A DNA stretch of 64,000 nucleotides from Saprospiraceae bacterium (GCA_028285545.1 JANQPA010000014.1:62001-126000); one strand, 5' to 3'. Shown: positions 51,739-61,355, counted from the stretch's first letter. Numbers and translations: made by a program. The notes: a model not told the origin generated them from the letters alone.

Positions 51739-53162
51739 ACTCCCTGGAGTTCATCTATTTTTTGTTTGAGCCAACCTTTATTGGCAATTTCAGAAGTTGC
51801 TTCTACTTCTTTTTTCAATTTCTCAATGGCCTTATTGTCGCCAGGCATGATTTTGGTCAGTCTCTTGGTAAACGAAATTAGGTTTTTGTATAACGTTTTT
51901 CTGTTATCTGTAATCTGTTTGTTTCGATTTAAATAAACTCTAAAGCTCTCAAAAAGAGAATACAGGGGTTCTATTTCATCAATTTCATAATAGGTAAATA
52001 ACAGCATCACTTTTGAGTTGAGGTTGTAGGTGAAATCCTCATATTCAATTTCTCTAAGCAACTCAATAACCTTATCAAATTTTTTCTGATAAAAATAGGA
52101 TTGGGCTAAACTAAAAGTGAATGCATTTTCCCTGTAACTTTCAGGTAATTTATCCCGAAAACCATAAATAAAGTTCTCTATCCAGTCATATTCACCCAGC
52201 CTCAAAGCAGTGGTCACGATGTTTCTATAATACCAGGGTGAGATTTCCCCTTCAGCTATTACAATTCCCTTTTCAACGATGTCCTGGTAAAGAATAAAAA
52301 GTTCTTTTAAAAAAAGCTGATTGCCCTGGTTAGCTTTTCGGATGCAATAATTTTGGGCTGACATGTACAGATCATCTTTTGCCTCCTGGGCCGGGAGTTT
52401 TGTAGCATGTTCGTTAAGCAAATTTTTTAATTTGTGATAGTGATCTTCATTCTCTGGTTCAAGGTAGGTTAAGCAGGTTTGAAAATAGAGGGCGATTCTC
52501 GGAATACTTAAATAGTCATGACCATCTAAAAATTTAATAATATCCTCAATAAACTGAATCCGGTATTCATGAGGGGAGATGTGCTTTTGACTTAGTATGT
52601 AATTGTAAAATTTTAATTTTTCGGAAATATAGAAAATGTCAAGGGCGGTGTTTATCTCTCCCACATTAGATTTGTCAGCCCTTCTTGTTTCAAATTCAAT
52701 AAGGTCAAAATAATTTCTTTCGATTTTGTATTTGTGATAATAATAAGTAGAGGATTCACTTGGGTAATTGTGGATCATCCTTTGAGCTGATCGAATGGAG
52801 GAATTGTACAACTTTTCTAGTTTTCTGTCTCCTATAGCACTAATCAGAAAGGAAGCCTGATAAACGGAATCTTCTTCATAAGCTTGCTGGGACAAGAAAT
52901 TTTCCAGATGTTTTAAGAGGTCAGAGGAATATTTTCTAAATCGGGTATCATCAAAGGAGGCGTTCAATTCCAGGTTTTCCCATATCACCTCTTTTTTTAA
53001 ATCAATATTTCCTTCTTCATTGATATCTGCAGCTATAATGTTAAATAATTCAATGATAATGGCACTTCGGTTGAAGTAAGGTGATTGCAAATATTTCCTA
53101 AATCGATTTTGTTCAATTTTAGAAAAATCCCTCAGGATCGAATACAACTTACTACTTCTCAT
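51735..53162 (-). CDS. TPR-like helical protein, unknown function
   Basis: A 475-residue protein without signal peptide or membrane span, almost entirely helical, with TPR-like helix pairs (for example ENAFTFSLAQSYFYQKKFDKVIELLREI). The N-terminal block KIEQNRFRKYLQSPYFNR is distinctive, and similar proteins are, as far as I recall, found mainly in Saprospiria. No catalytic motif. A scaffold role is only a guess. Convergent with the EEP gene, overlapping by 4 bp. Confidence 0.65.
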   Translation of the reverse strand: MRSSKLYSILRDFSKIEQNRFRKYLQSPYFNRSAIIIELFNIIAADINEEGNIDLKKEVIWENLELNASFDDTRFRKYSSDLLKHLENFLSQQAYEEDSVYQASFLISAIGDRKLEKLYNSSIRSAQRMIHNYPSESSTYYYHKYKIERNYFDLIEFETRRADKSNVGEINTALDIFYISEKLKFYNYILSQKHISPHEYRIQFIEDIIKFLDGHDYLSIPRIALYFQTCLTYLEPENEDHYHKLKNLLNEHATKLPAQEAKDDLYMSAQNYCIRKANQGNQLFLKELFILYQDIVEKGIVIAEGEISPWYYRNIVTTALRLGEYDWIENFIYGFRDKLPESYRENAFTFSLAQSYFYQKKFDKVIELLREIEYEDFTYNLNSKVMLLFTYYEIDEIEPLYSLFESFRVYLNRNKQITDNRKTLYKNLISFTKRLTKIMPGDNKAIEKLKKEVEATSEIANKGWLKQKIDELQGV

Positions 53163-53381
53163 AGTGCTTAGTAAATATTATCTTATAAAACGAAGAAAAA
53201 AGAATGATTGAATAGAAACTATTTTTCGGTATAAGCGTAAAATTTTCTATATCTACTTTATGTTGATGGTGAAAACTACAGTTAAATTTAAATGTAAAAA
53301 AAAATAATAACAAACACTTTTTTAGCCGAAGGAGCTACTCGTCTGATTTTCAAGTGTATTGGATAGAACATTTGAAAAGAG

Positions 53382-53413
53382 TTTGTTAATTATTAGAATT
53401 GTTAGTAATTTCA
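53382..53413 (+). promoter_or_regulatory. Candidate promoter for the T9SS cargo gene
   Basis: TTTG (53382-53385) and TAATTTCA (53406-53413, matching four of six fixed positions of TAnnTTTG) are separated by 20 nt, about 95 bp before the start. The rest of the 344-bp gap 53163-53506 is AT-rich and contains no other structure I can see. Confidence 0.3.
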
Positions 53414-53506
53414 TTTCCATCTACGCAAAGAAAATTGTATTTTTAAGGAAAATTTAGGGGTAATAGCAATGTCCCTTTTAGCAATGAATTATTAAATCCA
53501 CAAACC

Positions 53507-55993
53507 ATGAATGTATCATTACGCCATTTTATTGCGTTTTGGTTTCTTTTATTCACTTCTTTTGCGCTTTACTCGCAGGCCATTGTACTGGAGACGTATC
53601 AAAATACCCCCCTTGTCCATACTTTTTCTTCATCGCCATTTTCTCCTCAAATACCAGAAAAGCCTGAAAACGGAACCGCTAAATTATTGAATCTAGGAAA
53701 TAACCAGTATGAAATCGTATACGAACCCAATGAGGGATTTGTAGGAGCAGATGAACTCGTATACAACTATTGGTCTCCTCCCACTAATTTTATGAAAGTA
53801 ACCGTTTATATTAACGTATTGCCTTCTGTGGTTACCGCTGTTAGAGATTTTGCCGGCACTCCATCCAATATATCTGTAGACATTGATGTACTTAGTAATG
53901 ACGAAACGACCTCAAGCAGCTTGAGCATAAGTAATATTTCTTTGATTAATAATGGAGAAGTTATTGTTAGTGAAGATGGATCAGTATTAACTTTTGTACC
54001 CGATCCGGATTTTCAAGGAATCGCTCATTTTAATTACATCGCCTGTGACGAAGCTGGTGCCTGCGATCAGGGAACGGTTAGTATTAATGTTTATGGAGAA
54101 AATAATTCAGATACGCTAAAAGTTTTTACCAAGAAAAATCAGCCTCAGGCAATTTTTATACCCTCCAGTTTCAGCCTCGTTGAAGAGCCCTGGAATGGAT
54201 TTTATGATGATTATGAAGATATCCCCCAGTATTATCCCGATATGGACTATGTTGGGAATGACTATATTGTTTTTGAAAATAACGGTATGGTAAAAGTTGT
54301 TGAAATTGTAGTTCTTGACATGGTCGACAACACTTTTGCCAATGATGATGATGTGTTTACAACTTCCTATAATTCTGTCGAATTTAATGTGTTAGAAAAT
54401 GACTTGTATGGCATAAACGCAGGTTGTTTTTCTTATGATCAACCGCTTTATGGTACTTTAGAAGTAGTGGAAGGATCAGGAGGTACTTTGATATATATTC
54501 CAACAGAAGGCTTTACCGGAGTCGATAAATTTACGTATAGATCTCAGGATCCGGATTGTTTTTATGGAGAAGAGGAAGCCACTGTATTCGTATATGTCAG
54601 CAATTTTGAGCCTGTCTATAATAGATTCAAAATGTCTACCGTCAGGGCTACTCCTTTAGTGGTAGCCTATAGTATTCCCATTTCTGAATATAGATTTGAA
54701 ATCAATCAGCAACCATCTATGGGGAAAGTGCTCTTCCTGGAAGGACAAGCCGATACGACTATAAATGGACAAAGAATCAAAGGGTATAATTTGCTGATTT
54801 ATGTACCTGGTGAGGATGTTGTGGAAGGACAGGATGAATTTGAATTGAATTACTGTATTTCCGAAGGAGGACAATGTACTTATCAGAAGTTCCTTAAAAT
54901 TGAAATGGACATTCTCAATCTTGGCAATGGGGACGAAACCTTTTGCTTCAATGATTGTGTTTGGGCCGGAGATACCAATTTAGATGGTATAGTAGATATT
55001 AATGACCTTCTTCCAATAGGATTGTTCATGGGAGAAAATGGGCCATCAAGAGAAGATCCAGCTTACCCGGTATGGTATGGAGAGCATGGTGAAAATTGGG
55101 GAATTGTATCAGAAGCTAATGACAGAGATATTAAGCATGTGGATGCAGATGGAGAAGGAATAATCACTGCTTTGGATACCTCAGCTATTGGCGCCAATTA
55201 TGGCCGTACTCATTCTCTTACTCCTAAAGGACTTCCCAACATTAAGAATACTATAATTTTAAAAGGCGTTACAACTGCTAGTCCAGGTGACGTAATTGAA
55301 TTTGATATTTACATGGGGACTGAAGAAAAGCCAGCTGAAGATGTTTACGGCTTTACCTTCCCTATTGAGTATAATCCGGCATTTTTTGACCCTAAGGGTA
55401 TGAATATAGAATTTACCAATAACAGTTGGTTGTCCTATACTTCTGGAACACTAAGTATGGTTAAAAATGACTTTAATGGAAAGCTAGATGCAGGATATAC
55501 TCGTACCAATGGCCTTGCCGCTTCCGGATTTGGCAAAATTGGAAAACTAAGCGTTGTTGTTTCAGATGATTTAGCAGGAATCAAACCTGGTGATACAAAA
55601 ATTACTACCCGTATTGGAGGTAATGCTGCAGGCTCAGCTTCTAATAGCCAAGGACAAATTTCAGGCGTGGGTATTGAAGGCCTTGATATCACCATTGACC
55701 TTACTAAGCCTACTGCCGAAGATCTTACCGATGATACCATTGAAGAACAAGATTTTTTACTTAAAACTTATCCTAATCCAACCTTAGATGAATTAAATGT
55801 ACACTTTAATAAAGGAAGAGAATTTGAAAGAGTTCAGCTTTTTAATATGACCGGACAAAGAATCTATGATTCCGGAAAGATCTTGACAAGAACCAGAACA
55901 ATTGATATGAGTCACTTGAATCCTGGTATGTATGTCTTACGTGTACAGACTCCTAATGGATTAATCACCAGAAAAATAGAAAAAGTACAATAA
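53507..55993 (+). CDS. T9SS-sorted protein with Ig-like, dockerin-like and cohesin-like regions
   Basis: An 828-residue secreted protein. Signal peptide (ending ALYSQ), then Ig-like segments with the repeated G-x-D-x-F-x-Y ending (around 40-100, 105-200 and 270-365, e.g. FTGVDKFTYRS). At 486-570 there are two dockerin-type calcium loops: AGDTNLDGIVDIND and, from Asp546, VDADGEGIITALD. Residues ~580-738 resemble a cohesin fold (ASPGDVIEFDIYMG, VYGFTFPIEYNP). The last ~77 residues are a T9SS type A sorting domain (LKTYPNPT to KIEKV), so cleavage and surface attachment or release is expected. Having both dockerin-like and cohesin-like parts in one chain is notable. Ligand unknown. Confidence 0.82.
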   Translation: MNVSLRHFIAFWFLLFTSFALYSQAIVLETYQNTPLVHTFSSSPFSPQIPEKPENGTAKLLNLGNNQYEIVYEPNEGFVGADELVYNYWSPPTNFMKVTVYINVLPSVVTAVRDFAGTPSNISVDIDVLSNDETTSSSLSISNISLINNGEVIVSEDGSVLTFVPDPDFQGIAHFNYIACDEAGACDQGTVSINVYGENNSDTLKVFTKKNQPQAIFIPSSFSLVEEPWNGFYDDYEDIPQYYPDMDYVGNDYIVFENNGMVKVVEIVVLDMVDNTFANDDDVFTTSYNSVEFNVLENDLYGINAGCFSYDQPLYGTLEVVEGSGGTLIYIPTEGFTGVDKFTYRSQDPDCFYGEEEATVFVYVSNFEPVYNRFKMSTVRATPLVVAYSIPISEYRFEINQQPSMGKVLFLEGQADTTINGQRIKGYNLLIYVPGEDVVEGQDEFELNYCISEGGQCTYQKFLKIEMDILNLGNGDETFCFNDCVWAGDTNLDGIVDINDLLPIGLFMGENGPSREDPAYPVWYGEHGENWGIVSEANDRDIKHVDADGEGIITALDTSAIGANYGRTHSLTPKGLPNIKNTIILKGVTTASPGDVIEFDIYMGTEEKPAEDVYGFTFPIEYNPAFFDPKGMNIEFTNNSWLSYTSGTLSMVKNDFNGKLDAGYTRTNGLAASGFGKIGKLSVVVSDDLAGIKPGDTKITTRIGGNAAGSASNSQGQISGVGIEGLDITIDLTKPTAEDLTDDTIEEQDFLLKTYPNPTLDELNVHFNKGREFERVQLFNMTGQRIYDSGKILTRTRTIDMSHLNPGMYVLRVQTPNGLITRKIEKVQ

Positions 55994-56007
55994 AATCAAC
56001 TCTTTTA

Positions 56008-56044
56008 AACGACTTCAGGAAATATTATGATTGCCTGAATCGTT
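56008..56044. other. Bulged hairpin after the T9SS cargo gene
   Basis: AACGACTTCAGG (56008-56019) pairs with CCTGAATCGTT (56034-56044) with one bulged base. No T-run follows. It abuts the first copy of the repeated element below. Confidence 0.45.
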
Positions 56045-56137
56045 ATAAAGACACTAATTTAACATTCATTGCTTTATTTATATTCGTGGAATTATAATCA
56101 TTGCTATTGAAGTCGCACTTTTGTGCGACTTTTTTTT
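56044..56137 (+). ncRNA. Repeated core-plus-terminator element, copy C
   Basis: AAAGACAC near 56047, the core TTCGTGGAATTATAAT (56083-56098), then after 12 nt a hairpin AGTCGCAC (56111-56118) / GTGCGACT (56123-56130) with a T-run to 56137. This is probably also the terminator of the T9SS gene. Its core differs from the other two copies at two positions. Confidence 0.45.
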
Positions 56138-56214
56138 GCCTCACCTTTAGGCAATGATAAATTTACCAAAAATATATTAGAAAAATAAAATTTTCACAAT
56201 TTTGATAAACTGTC

Positions 56215-56246
56215 TTTGAGCTTCACTATAATTATTTTCATATTTG
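56215..56246 (+). promoter_or_regulatory. Candidate promoter upstream of repeated elements A and B
   Basis: TTTG (56215-56218), 20-nt spacer, CATATTTG (56239-56246; one mismatch to TAnnTTTG). Predicted start near 56253, about 25 nt before element A and after the upstream gene's terminator. Confidence 0.4.
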
Positions 56247-56280
56247 TATTGTGAGAAAGATAAAGGGTAAATAGAATTAG

Positions 56281-56375
56281 AAGAGACAGATATCTTTCGA
56301 CCTTAATTTGGATATGTTCATGGGATTATAATTTGTCGGATGTAGGCCGTTAATCATACGGCTTACTCCCTTTTT
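56281..56375 (+). ncRNA. Repeated core-plus-terminator element, copy A
   Basis: AAGAGACAGATATCTTTCGA (56281-56300), the core TTCATGGGATTATAAT (56317-56332), a 9-nt gap, then hairpin GTAGGCCGT (56342-56350) / ACGGCTTAC (56358-56366), one wobble pair, and CCCTTTTT to 56375. A candidate ~95-nt small RNA with a weaker terminator than its neighbours. Confidence 0.45.
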
Positions 56376-56461
56376 AAAGAGACAATCATTTCGATTCAAA
56401 ATATGTTCATGGGATTATATTTATTGTACCAGGGTCATGTCAGCTGACATGACCTTTTTTT
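56376..56461 (+). ncRNA. Repeated core-plus-terminator element, copy B
   Basis: Begins directly after copy A with AAAGAGACAATCATTTCGA (56376-56394), then the core TTCATGGGATTATATT (56406-56421), then an 11-nt gap to a 22-bp perfect palindrome (56433-56454) and a T-run. The T-run is only on the plus strand, showing that a plus-strand transcript ends here although no protein gene does. The remainder of the 466-bp gap 55994-56459 holds no protein gene. Confidence 0.45.
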
Positions 56462-57329
56462 ATTGATATTTTCTGAGAATATTCCTGACTGAACCTGCAT
56501 AGGACCTTCCAAACATATTCAAATGCGCCAATAAATAGTAGAGTTGATAGATCTCCATTCGTTCTTCCCAGCCACTCAAAAGAGGATAAGACTCATTATA
56601 TGATTGATAAAAACCTTTATTAAAACCTCCAAATAACAGACTCATTGCAATATCCATTTCTCTCGGACCATAACTTACAGATGGATCAATGAGTACCACA
56701 TGATCCAGATGGTTGACCATAAAATTGCCGCTCCATAAATCACCATGAATCAAAGAAGGTTTTTCCCTGGGGATTAAATTAGTTAATTGTTTGAAAAACA
56801 AATTTGTAACGTCTAGGTCTTGCTTATTCAATAAGCCCTGATTGAATGCCATTTTTATCTGAGGGGCATATCTTTCTTCAATGATAAAACTTAATAAATC
56901 TGAATGATAAGAATTAGACTGAGGAAGGGTACCTATATAATTAGAATGATCCAAACCAAAATGGGTATTCCTGACGCGATGCAAGTCGGCAAGCTGAACA
57001 CCAAATTGATGCCAAAATAAGGGGGAGGGAGATTTGGAGGATATATATTCCATCAGCAAAAATGAACCCTCAGAATTTCGATTTAGGCTAATCAGGTTTG
57101 GAGTTCGGATTTTCCCGGATGAAGCAATAAGGGTTAGTCCTTTTTTTTCGCTGGATAAAATCAAATTTGCTGATGAAGATGTATTAAATTTTAGAAAAAA
57201 AGAACCTTTTGAAGTCCTAATCAACCGAGATTGATTAATGTCTCCCCCCTTTACCGAGAGTACCTGTTGAATGTCTGCACCAAGGATATTTTCACAATGT
57301 TGATGAATAGAAATGGGAAGAGAAGCCAT
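56460..57329 (-). CDS. Fructosamine-3-kinase family protein
   Basis: A 289-residue kinase of the PF03881 / aminoglycoside-phosphotransferase-like fold. N-lobe GGDINQSRLIRTSKGSFFLKFN supplies the nucleotide-binding Lys; the catalytic loop is LIHGDLWSGNFM with the base Asp and Asn, and IDPSVSYGPREMDIAMS is the metal-binding DPS variant of DFG. Members phosphorylate ketosamines on glycated proteins or small molecules, promoting deglycation. Monocistronic, preceded by a 111-bp divergent gap. Confidence 0.9.
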   Translation of the reverse strand: MASLPISIHQHCENILGADIQQVLSVKGGDINQSRLIRTSKGSFFLKFNTSSSANLILSSEKKGLTLIASSGKIRTPNLISLNRNSEGSFLLMEYISSKSPSPLFWHQFGVQLADLHRVRNTHFGLDHSNYIGTLPQSNSYHSDLLSFIIEERYAPQIKMAFNQGLLNKQDLDVTNLFFKQLTNLIPREKPSLIHGDLWSGNFMVNHLDHVVLIDPSVSYGPREMDIAMSLLFGGFNKGFYQSYNESYPLLSGWEERMEIYQLYYLLAHLNMFGRSYAGSVRNILRKYQ

Positions 57330-57491
57330 TGTTGGAATTGGTTATACGTTAATAGTTGTTTGGTTATACGTTAATTAATGTTTAGCTAATTACTAGCTGA
57401 AATAGTATTAATAAAGCTTTCGCTATTAAGATATTAGAATATGCCTAATCTTACAAATCGAAATATAAAATGGAATAAAAGCCCTATTTTA

Positions 57492-59114
57492 ATGTCAAAA
57501 AAAATGCCTGTATCACGTTTACTGACTTTCATTTTCCTTCTGTTTTCCCTACACGCCTGGGCTCAACCTATCCCTAAAGCACCGGACCGCGTCCGCGGAG
57601 AAGGGCCCTTTGATCAACTTATTATTAGAGGTGTTACCTTGATAAATGGTAATGGATCTCCACCAATTGGTCCAGTGGATATCGTGGTAGAGCAAAATAT
57701 CATAAAAGAAATTAAAGTGGTTGGTTATCCTGGTGTGCCAATAGATGAAGAGAAGCGTCCACAATTAAAAGATGGTGGAAAAGAGTTAGACTGTAATGGA
57801 ATGTTCATTATGCCAGGGCTGATTGATATGCATGCTCATATTGGCGGTGCTGCTCAGGGAACCCCTGCGGAATATGTCTACAAATTGTGGCTTGGGCATG
57901 GTATTACGACGATTAGAGAAGTGATGGCACGTAATGGTTTAGATTGGACATTAGAAGAAAAGAAGCGATCACAAAAAAATGAAATTACAGCTCCCAGGAT
58001 TTTTACCTACATGGGATTTAGTATGAAGGATGAAGGAGGAAGAGGACCCACACCCACCAGCCCTGAAGAAGCTCGAGAATGGGTCAAAAGGGTAGCCAAA
58101 AAAGGAGCGGATGGCGTAAAATTCAGATATGGACCCCCTCCGGAGGTAATGGAAGCTGCACTGACTGAGATAAAGAAACAAGGTTTACGTTCTGCTGCCC
58201 ATCACGATCAAATGAATGTAGCACAATGGAATGTACTTCATTCCGCAAAACTGGGCCTTACTTCAATGGAGCATTGGTACGGCCTGCCCGAAGCACTATT
58301 TGATGACAAAACAGTCCAAAATTATTCACTAAATTATAATTACGGTAATGAACAAGATCGTTTTGGGGAGGCTGGTCTGTTGTGGTTGCAAGCCGCCAGA
58401 CCTGGGTCGGAAAAATGGAACCAAGTAATGGATGAATTAATTTCCATGGATTTTACTTTGGTCCCCACTTTCAATATATACGAGGCCAATCGAGACCTTC
58501 AAAAAGCGCGTAGAGCGGAATGGCATGAAACTTACACGCTGCCAAACTTATGGAGGTTCTATAAACCCAGCCTGATTTCTCATGGATCGTACTGGCATTA
58601 TTGGACCACAGAAAAAGAAATCCAATGGCGAAAAAATTATGAACTTTGGATGCAATTCATCAACGAATACAAAAATAAAGGAGGTAGGGTGGCAGCCGGA
58701 TCAGATTCTGGCTTTATCTATCAGCTTTATGGCTTTTCTTACATTCGTGAACTCGAATTGCTGAAAGAAGCCGGATTCCATCCTATGGAGGTTCTGAGTT
58801 CTGCAACACTCCAGGGAGCACAAGCCTTGGGAATGGAAGACAAATTGGGAAGTATCCAGGTTGGAAAATATGCCGACTTTGCCATTCTTCAAGAAAATCC
58901 GCTCGAAAACCTCAAGATCTTGTACGGAACCGGAGCCATTAAATTAACAGAGGAAAATGAAATCATACGAACCTCTGGTATCAGGTATACCATCAAAGAT
59001 GGCATCATTTATAATGCCAAAAAATTATTAGCAGATGTAAGAAAAATGGTTGAGCAATCTAAACAGAAAGACGATTTTGAATTGACTCAACCGGGGCAAA
59101 GAAGAAAAAACTAA
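57492..59114 (+). CDS. Exported amidohydrolase-family protein
   Basis: I start this at 57492 (MSKKMPVSRLLTFIFLL), which gives a signal peptide ending HAWAQP; an upstream in-frame ATG at 57441 would add 17 residues. About 540 residues with the metal-dependent amidohydrolase fold: beta-sandwich strand, GLIDMHAHIGG (first metal ligands), GVKFRYGPP where the bridging Lys is expected, SAAHHDQMN, SMEHWYG and AAGSDSGF (catalytic Asp), then HPMEVLSSATLQGAQALGME and KYADFAIL typical of imidazolonepropionase-like enzymes. Substrate unknown. Likely periplasmic. Confidence 0.88.
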   Translation: MSKKMPVSRLLTFIFLLFSLHAWAQPIPKAPDRVRGEGPFDQLIIRGVTLINGNGSPPIGPVDIVVEQNIIKEIKVVGYPGVPIDEEKRPQLKDGGKELDCNGMFIMPGLIDMHAHIGGAAQGTPAEYVYKLWLGHGITTIREVMARNGLDWTLEEKKRSQKNEITAPRIFTYMGFSMKDEGGRGPTPTSPEEAREWVKRVAKKGADGVKFRYGPPPEVMEAALTEIKKQGLRSAAHHDQMNVAQWNVLHSAKLGLTSMEHWYGLPEALFDDKTVQNYSLNYNYGNEQDRFGEAGLLWLQAARPGSEKWNQVMDELISMDFTLVPTFNIYEANRDLQKARRAEWHETYTLPNLWRFYKPSLISHGSYWHYWTTEKEIQWRKNYELWMQFINEYKNKGGRVAAGSDSGFIYQLYGFSYIRELELLKEAGFHPMEVLSSATLQGAQALGMEDKLGSIQVGKYADFAILQENPLENLKILYGTGAIKLTEENEIIRTSGIRYTIKDGIIYNAKKLLADVRKMVEQSKQKDDFELTQPGQRRKN

Positions 59115-59250
59115 GCATGGGTTTAGTTTTTGATTTTTCAATTGCCACATTGCAATACAGATTTTCAGTTTAAACACTGAAATCCAGACACCCTAATGAG
59201 GCGTAGCCCAATATTCACGAACAACGAATAACCAATCAATGATTAACTAA

Positions 59251-59976
59251 TTACAGTCTATTTTTATTAACAATATTCAAAAGTTCCTCTCTGTAATTCT
59301 TACCAATGGGTAGGTGTTTAGGCTGATTTTTTTCAATCACCTCTACCATATTACCCACAATGGCATTAATCTTATTTAAATTAATGATATAAGATCTATG
59401 GATTCTTTTGAACATGGCTTGTGGAAGTTTTTCTTCCAGGCTTTTCATGGTTTGCAGGGTAATTACTCTAGAAGCATTCATTCGAATAATTACATAATCT
59501 TTTAACCCTTCAATGTAAAGGATGTCCCTATAATTGATCTTGACTAATTTCTTATCTGCTTTTACAAAGATGTAATCATCACCTTCCATTTCACCACCGC
59601 CGCCGCTATCTTTTTTCTGAAGTTCAATTTGGTCCATTGCCTTATTGACGGCTTTCATAAAACGATCCAAAGAAATAGGCTTTAGTAAGTAATCTAAAGC
59701 ATTTAATTCGAATCCTTCGATAGCATAATTATCATAAGCTGTAGTAAAGATTACTAAGGGTGGTTTGGTCAAGGTTTTTAGAAAATCGATTCCCGTCAAT
59801 TGTGGCATTTGAATATCCAAAAACATTAGATCAATATTACCTGACTTTAAGGTATCATTAGCTTCCAAAGCATTGCTACACTTTCGTACCAGATTAAGTT
59901 CAGGTATTTTCTCGATATAGGTTTCAAGTACATCCTGTGCCAATGGTTCATCATCTACAATTATTACATTTATCAT
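59251..59976 (-). CDS. LytTR-family response regulator
   Basis: A 241-residue regulator. Receiver domain 1-~120 with acidic pocket VDDE, phospho-acceptor Asp54 in MFLDIQMP, and the conserved Lys in LLKPIS. DNA-binding LytTR domain from about 140 (VKADKKLVKINYRDILYIEGLKDYV, RIHRSYIINL). It is 122 bp downstream of its likely cognate histidine kinase, the LytS/YehU-type two-component arrangement common in Bacteroidota. Target genes are not evident. Confidence 0.93.
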   Translation of the reverse strand: MINVIIVDDEPLAQDVLETYIEKIPELNLVRKCSNALEANDTLKSGNIDLMFLDIQMPQLTGIDFLKTLTKPPLVIFTTAYDNYAIEGFELNALDYLLKPISLDRFMKAVNKAMDQIELQKKDSGGGGEMEGDDYIFVKADKKLVKINYRDILYIEGLKDYVIIRMNASRVITLQTMKSLEEKLPQAMFKRIHRSYIINLNKINAIVGNMVEVIEKNQPKHLPIGKNYREELLNIVNKNRL

Positions 59977-60098
59977 ATTTCCGTTTTTTTTGCGATCGAT
60001 AGTTTGATGAAAAGATATTTATGGATTAGCAGAATACTGCTTGTCATTGAGTATAAAAATGAATAATCTTATTCCTAAGATATGTATTAATTATACCC

Positions 60099-61160
60099 TC
60101 AATTTAGTTGAATTTTTAAATTTACTGCATATGTCTTTGGATAATCGTGAATTTTAAGTTCGTATTGATCAGGATACAAAAGATTTAGACGTCTTTGAAC
60201 ATTTACCAGACCAATGCCCCCACTTTTTTTACCCTTGATAATTGGGGAAGGCAATTTTTCGGGTTTACTATTTTCGATGAAAAAGTCTACCTCTTTTTCA
60301 TTTACCTCCAATTTGATATTTACAAAACCTTGTGAAATTTGGTGACTCAGGCCATGTTTAAAGCTGTTCTCAAGGAAAGGAATAAACATAAGCGGAGCTA
60401 TTTCTTTGATGCCGGGATCACCAGTATGTGTGAAATCAATGCTGACATTTTTTCCCTGCCTAAGTTTTTCCAAATCCAAATAGTTTTTGATGTAATTAAT
60501 TTCCTTACTCAGTAATACTCGCTTCTCGTTGCATTCATATAACATGTACCGCATCATCTCTGACAACTTGATAACAATTTCAGGAGCTTTATCATCTTTT
60601 TTTAGCGTCAATGCATACAGGTTATTCAGGGTGTTAAACAAAAAATGAGGATTAATTTGAGATTTCAGGAATCTTAATTCCGACTGCATGGTTTGAGTTT
60701 GCAATTCATGTTGTTCTCTTAATTGTTTGCCCCAATCGGTAATGATTTTGATGATGGTAGAAGTGCCGGCAATGAAGAAATTAACCAGGAAAAACCAATT
60801 CATATCCTCTTGCAGCTGGTTTTGTAAGTCCTGGGAATAACTAAACTTAAAATAAAAGACAATGACCTTAAGGGGGGTGAAAATAACTGCTGACAAAATC
60901 AACAGTATAGCATAGGTCAAAAATTTCTTTTGGGTCAGGTAATTTGGGATTAAATAAAACAAATTAAAATAAACCAAGACAGCATAGAAAAAAACGTTGA
61001 TAACTTCATTACTGATGGCAAAGAGAATACTGTGACTACTGCTTTCAATTGCCGTCATTATCAATAGAAACAATAACCAAAAGCCTACATGTTGAGTTAT
61101 GGACCGGGAAAAAAAGTGGATTAGTTGATTTTTTAGCTTAAAGCTTAGCTCGCTGATCAT
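60099..61160 (-). CDS. LytS/YehU-type sensor histidine kinase
   Basis: A 353-residue kinase. Four hydrophobic segments in the first ~140 residues, then a short linker and a His_kinase (PF06580) domain with phospho-acceptor His172 in SQINPHFLFN, followed by an HATPase domain (PLMFIPFLENSFKHGL N-box, GGIGLVNVQRRL G-box). No periplasmic sensor of note; the signal may be sensed within the membrane. Paired with the LytTR regulator downstream. Confidence 0.93.
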   Translation of the reverse strand: MISELSFKLKNQLIHFFSRSITQHVGFWLLFLLIMTAIESSSHSILFAISNEVINVFFYAVLVYFNLFYLIPNYLTQKKFLTYAILLILSAVIFTPLKVIVFYFKFSYSQDLQNQLQEDMNWFFLVNFFIAGTSTIIKIITDWGKQLREQHELQTQTMQSELRFLKSQINPHFLFNTLNNLYALTLKKDDKAPEIVIKLSEMMRYMLYECNEKRVLLSKEINYIKNYLDLEKLRQGKNVSIDFTHTGDPGIKEIAPLMFIPFLENSFKHGLSHQISQGFVNIKLEVNEKEVDFFIENSKPEKLPSPIIKGKKSGGIGLVNVQRRLNLLYPDQYELKIHDYPKTYAVNLKIQLN

Positions 61161-61325
61161 AGGTTCATACCAATTGTTGCTTAAATATATTCATTCTAAG
61201 CCTAACTTCTTTAAGGAAAGAATAAAATAGACAAACAAGTTTACTAAAACGATCGAATTTTTCGTCCTGCATGCTTTGTTTTTATAATTTTTTCAAATCT
61301 AAATGGGTATCGGGACCGGATTTAT

Positions 61326-61333
61326 TAAATTTG
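61326..61333 (+). promoter_or_regulatory. Candidate -7 element TAAATTTG for the PTPS gene
   Basis: Exact TAnnTTTG match, 23 bp before the start at 61356, giving a very short leader. No obvious -33 element. Confidence 0.35.
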
Positions 61334-61355
61334 CGCATTCAAAAAAAATGCTTAA

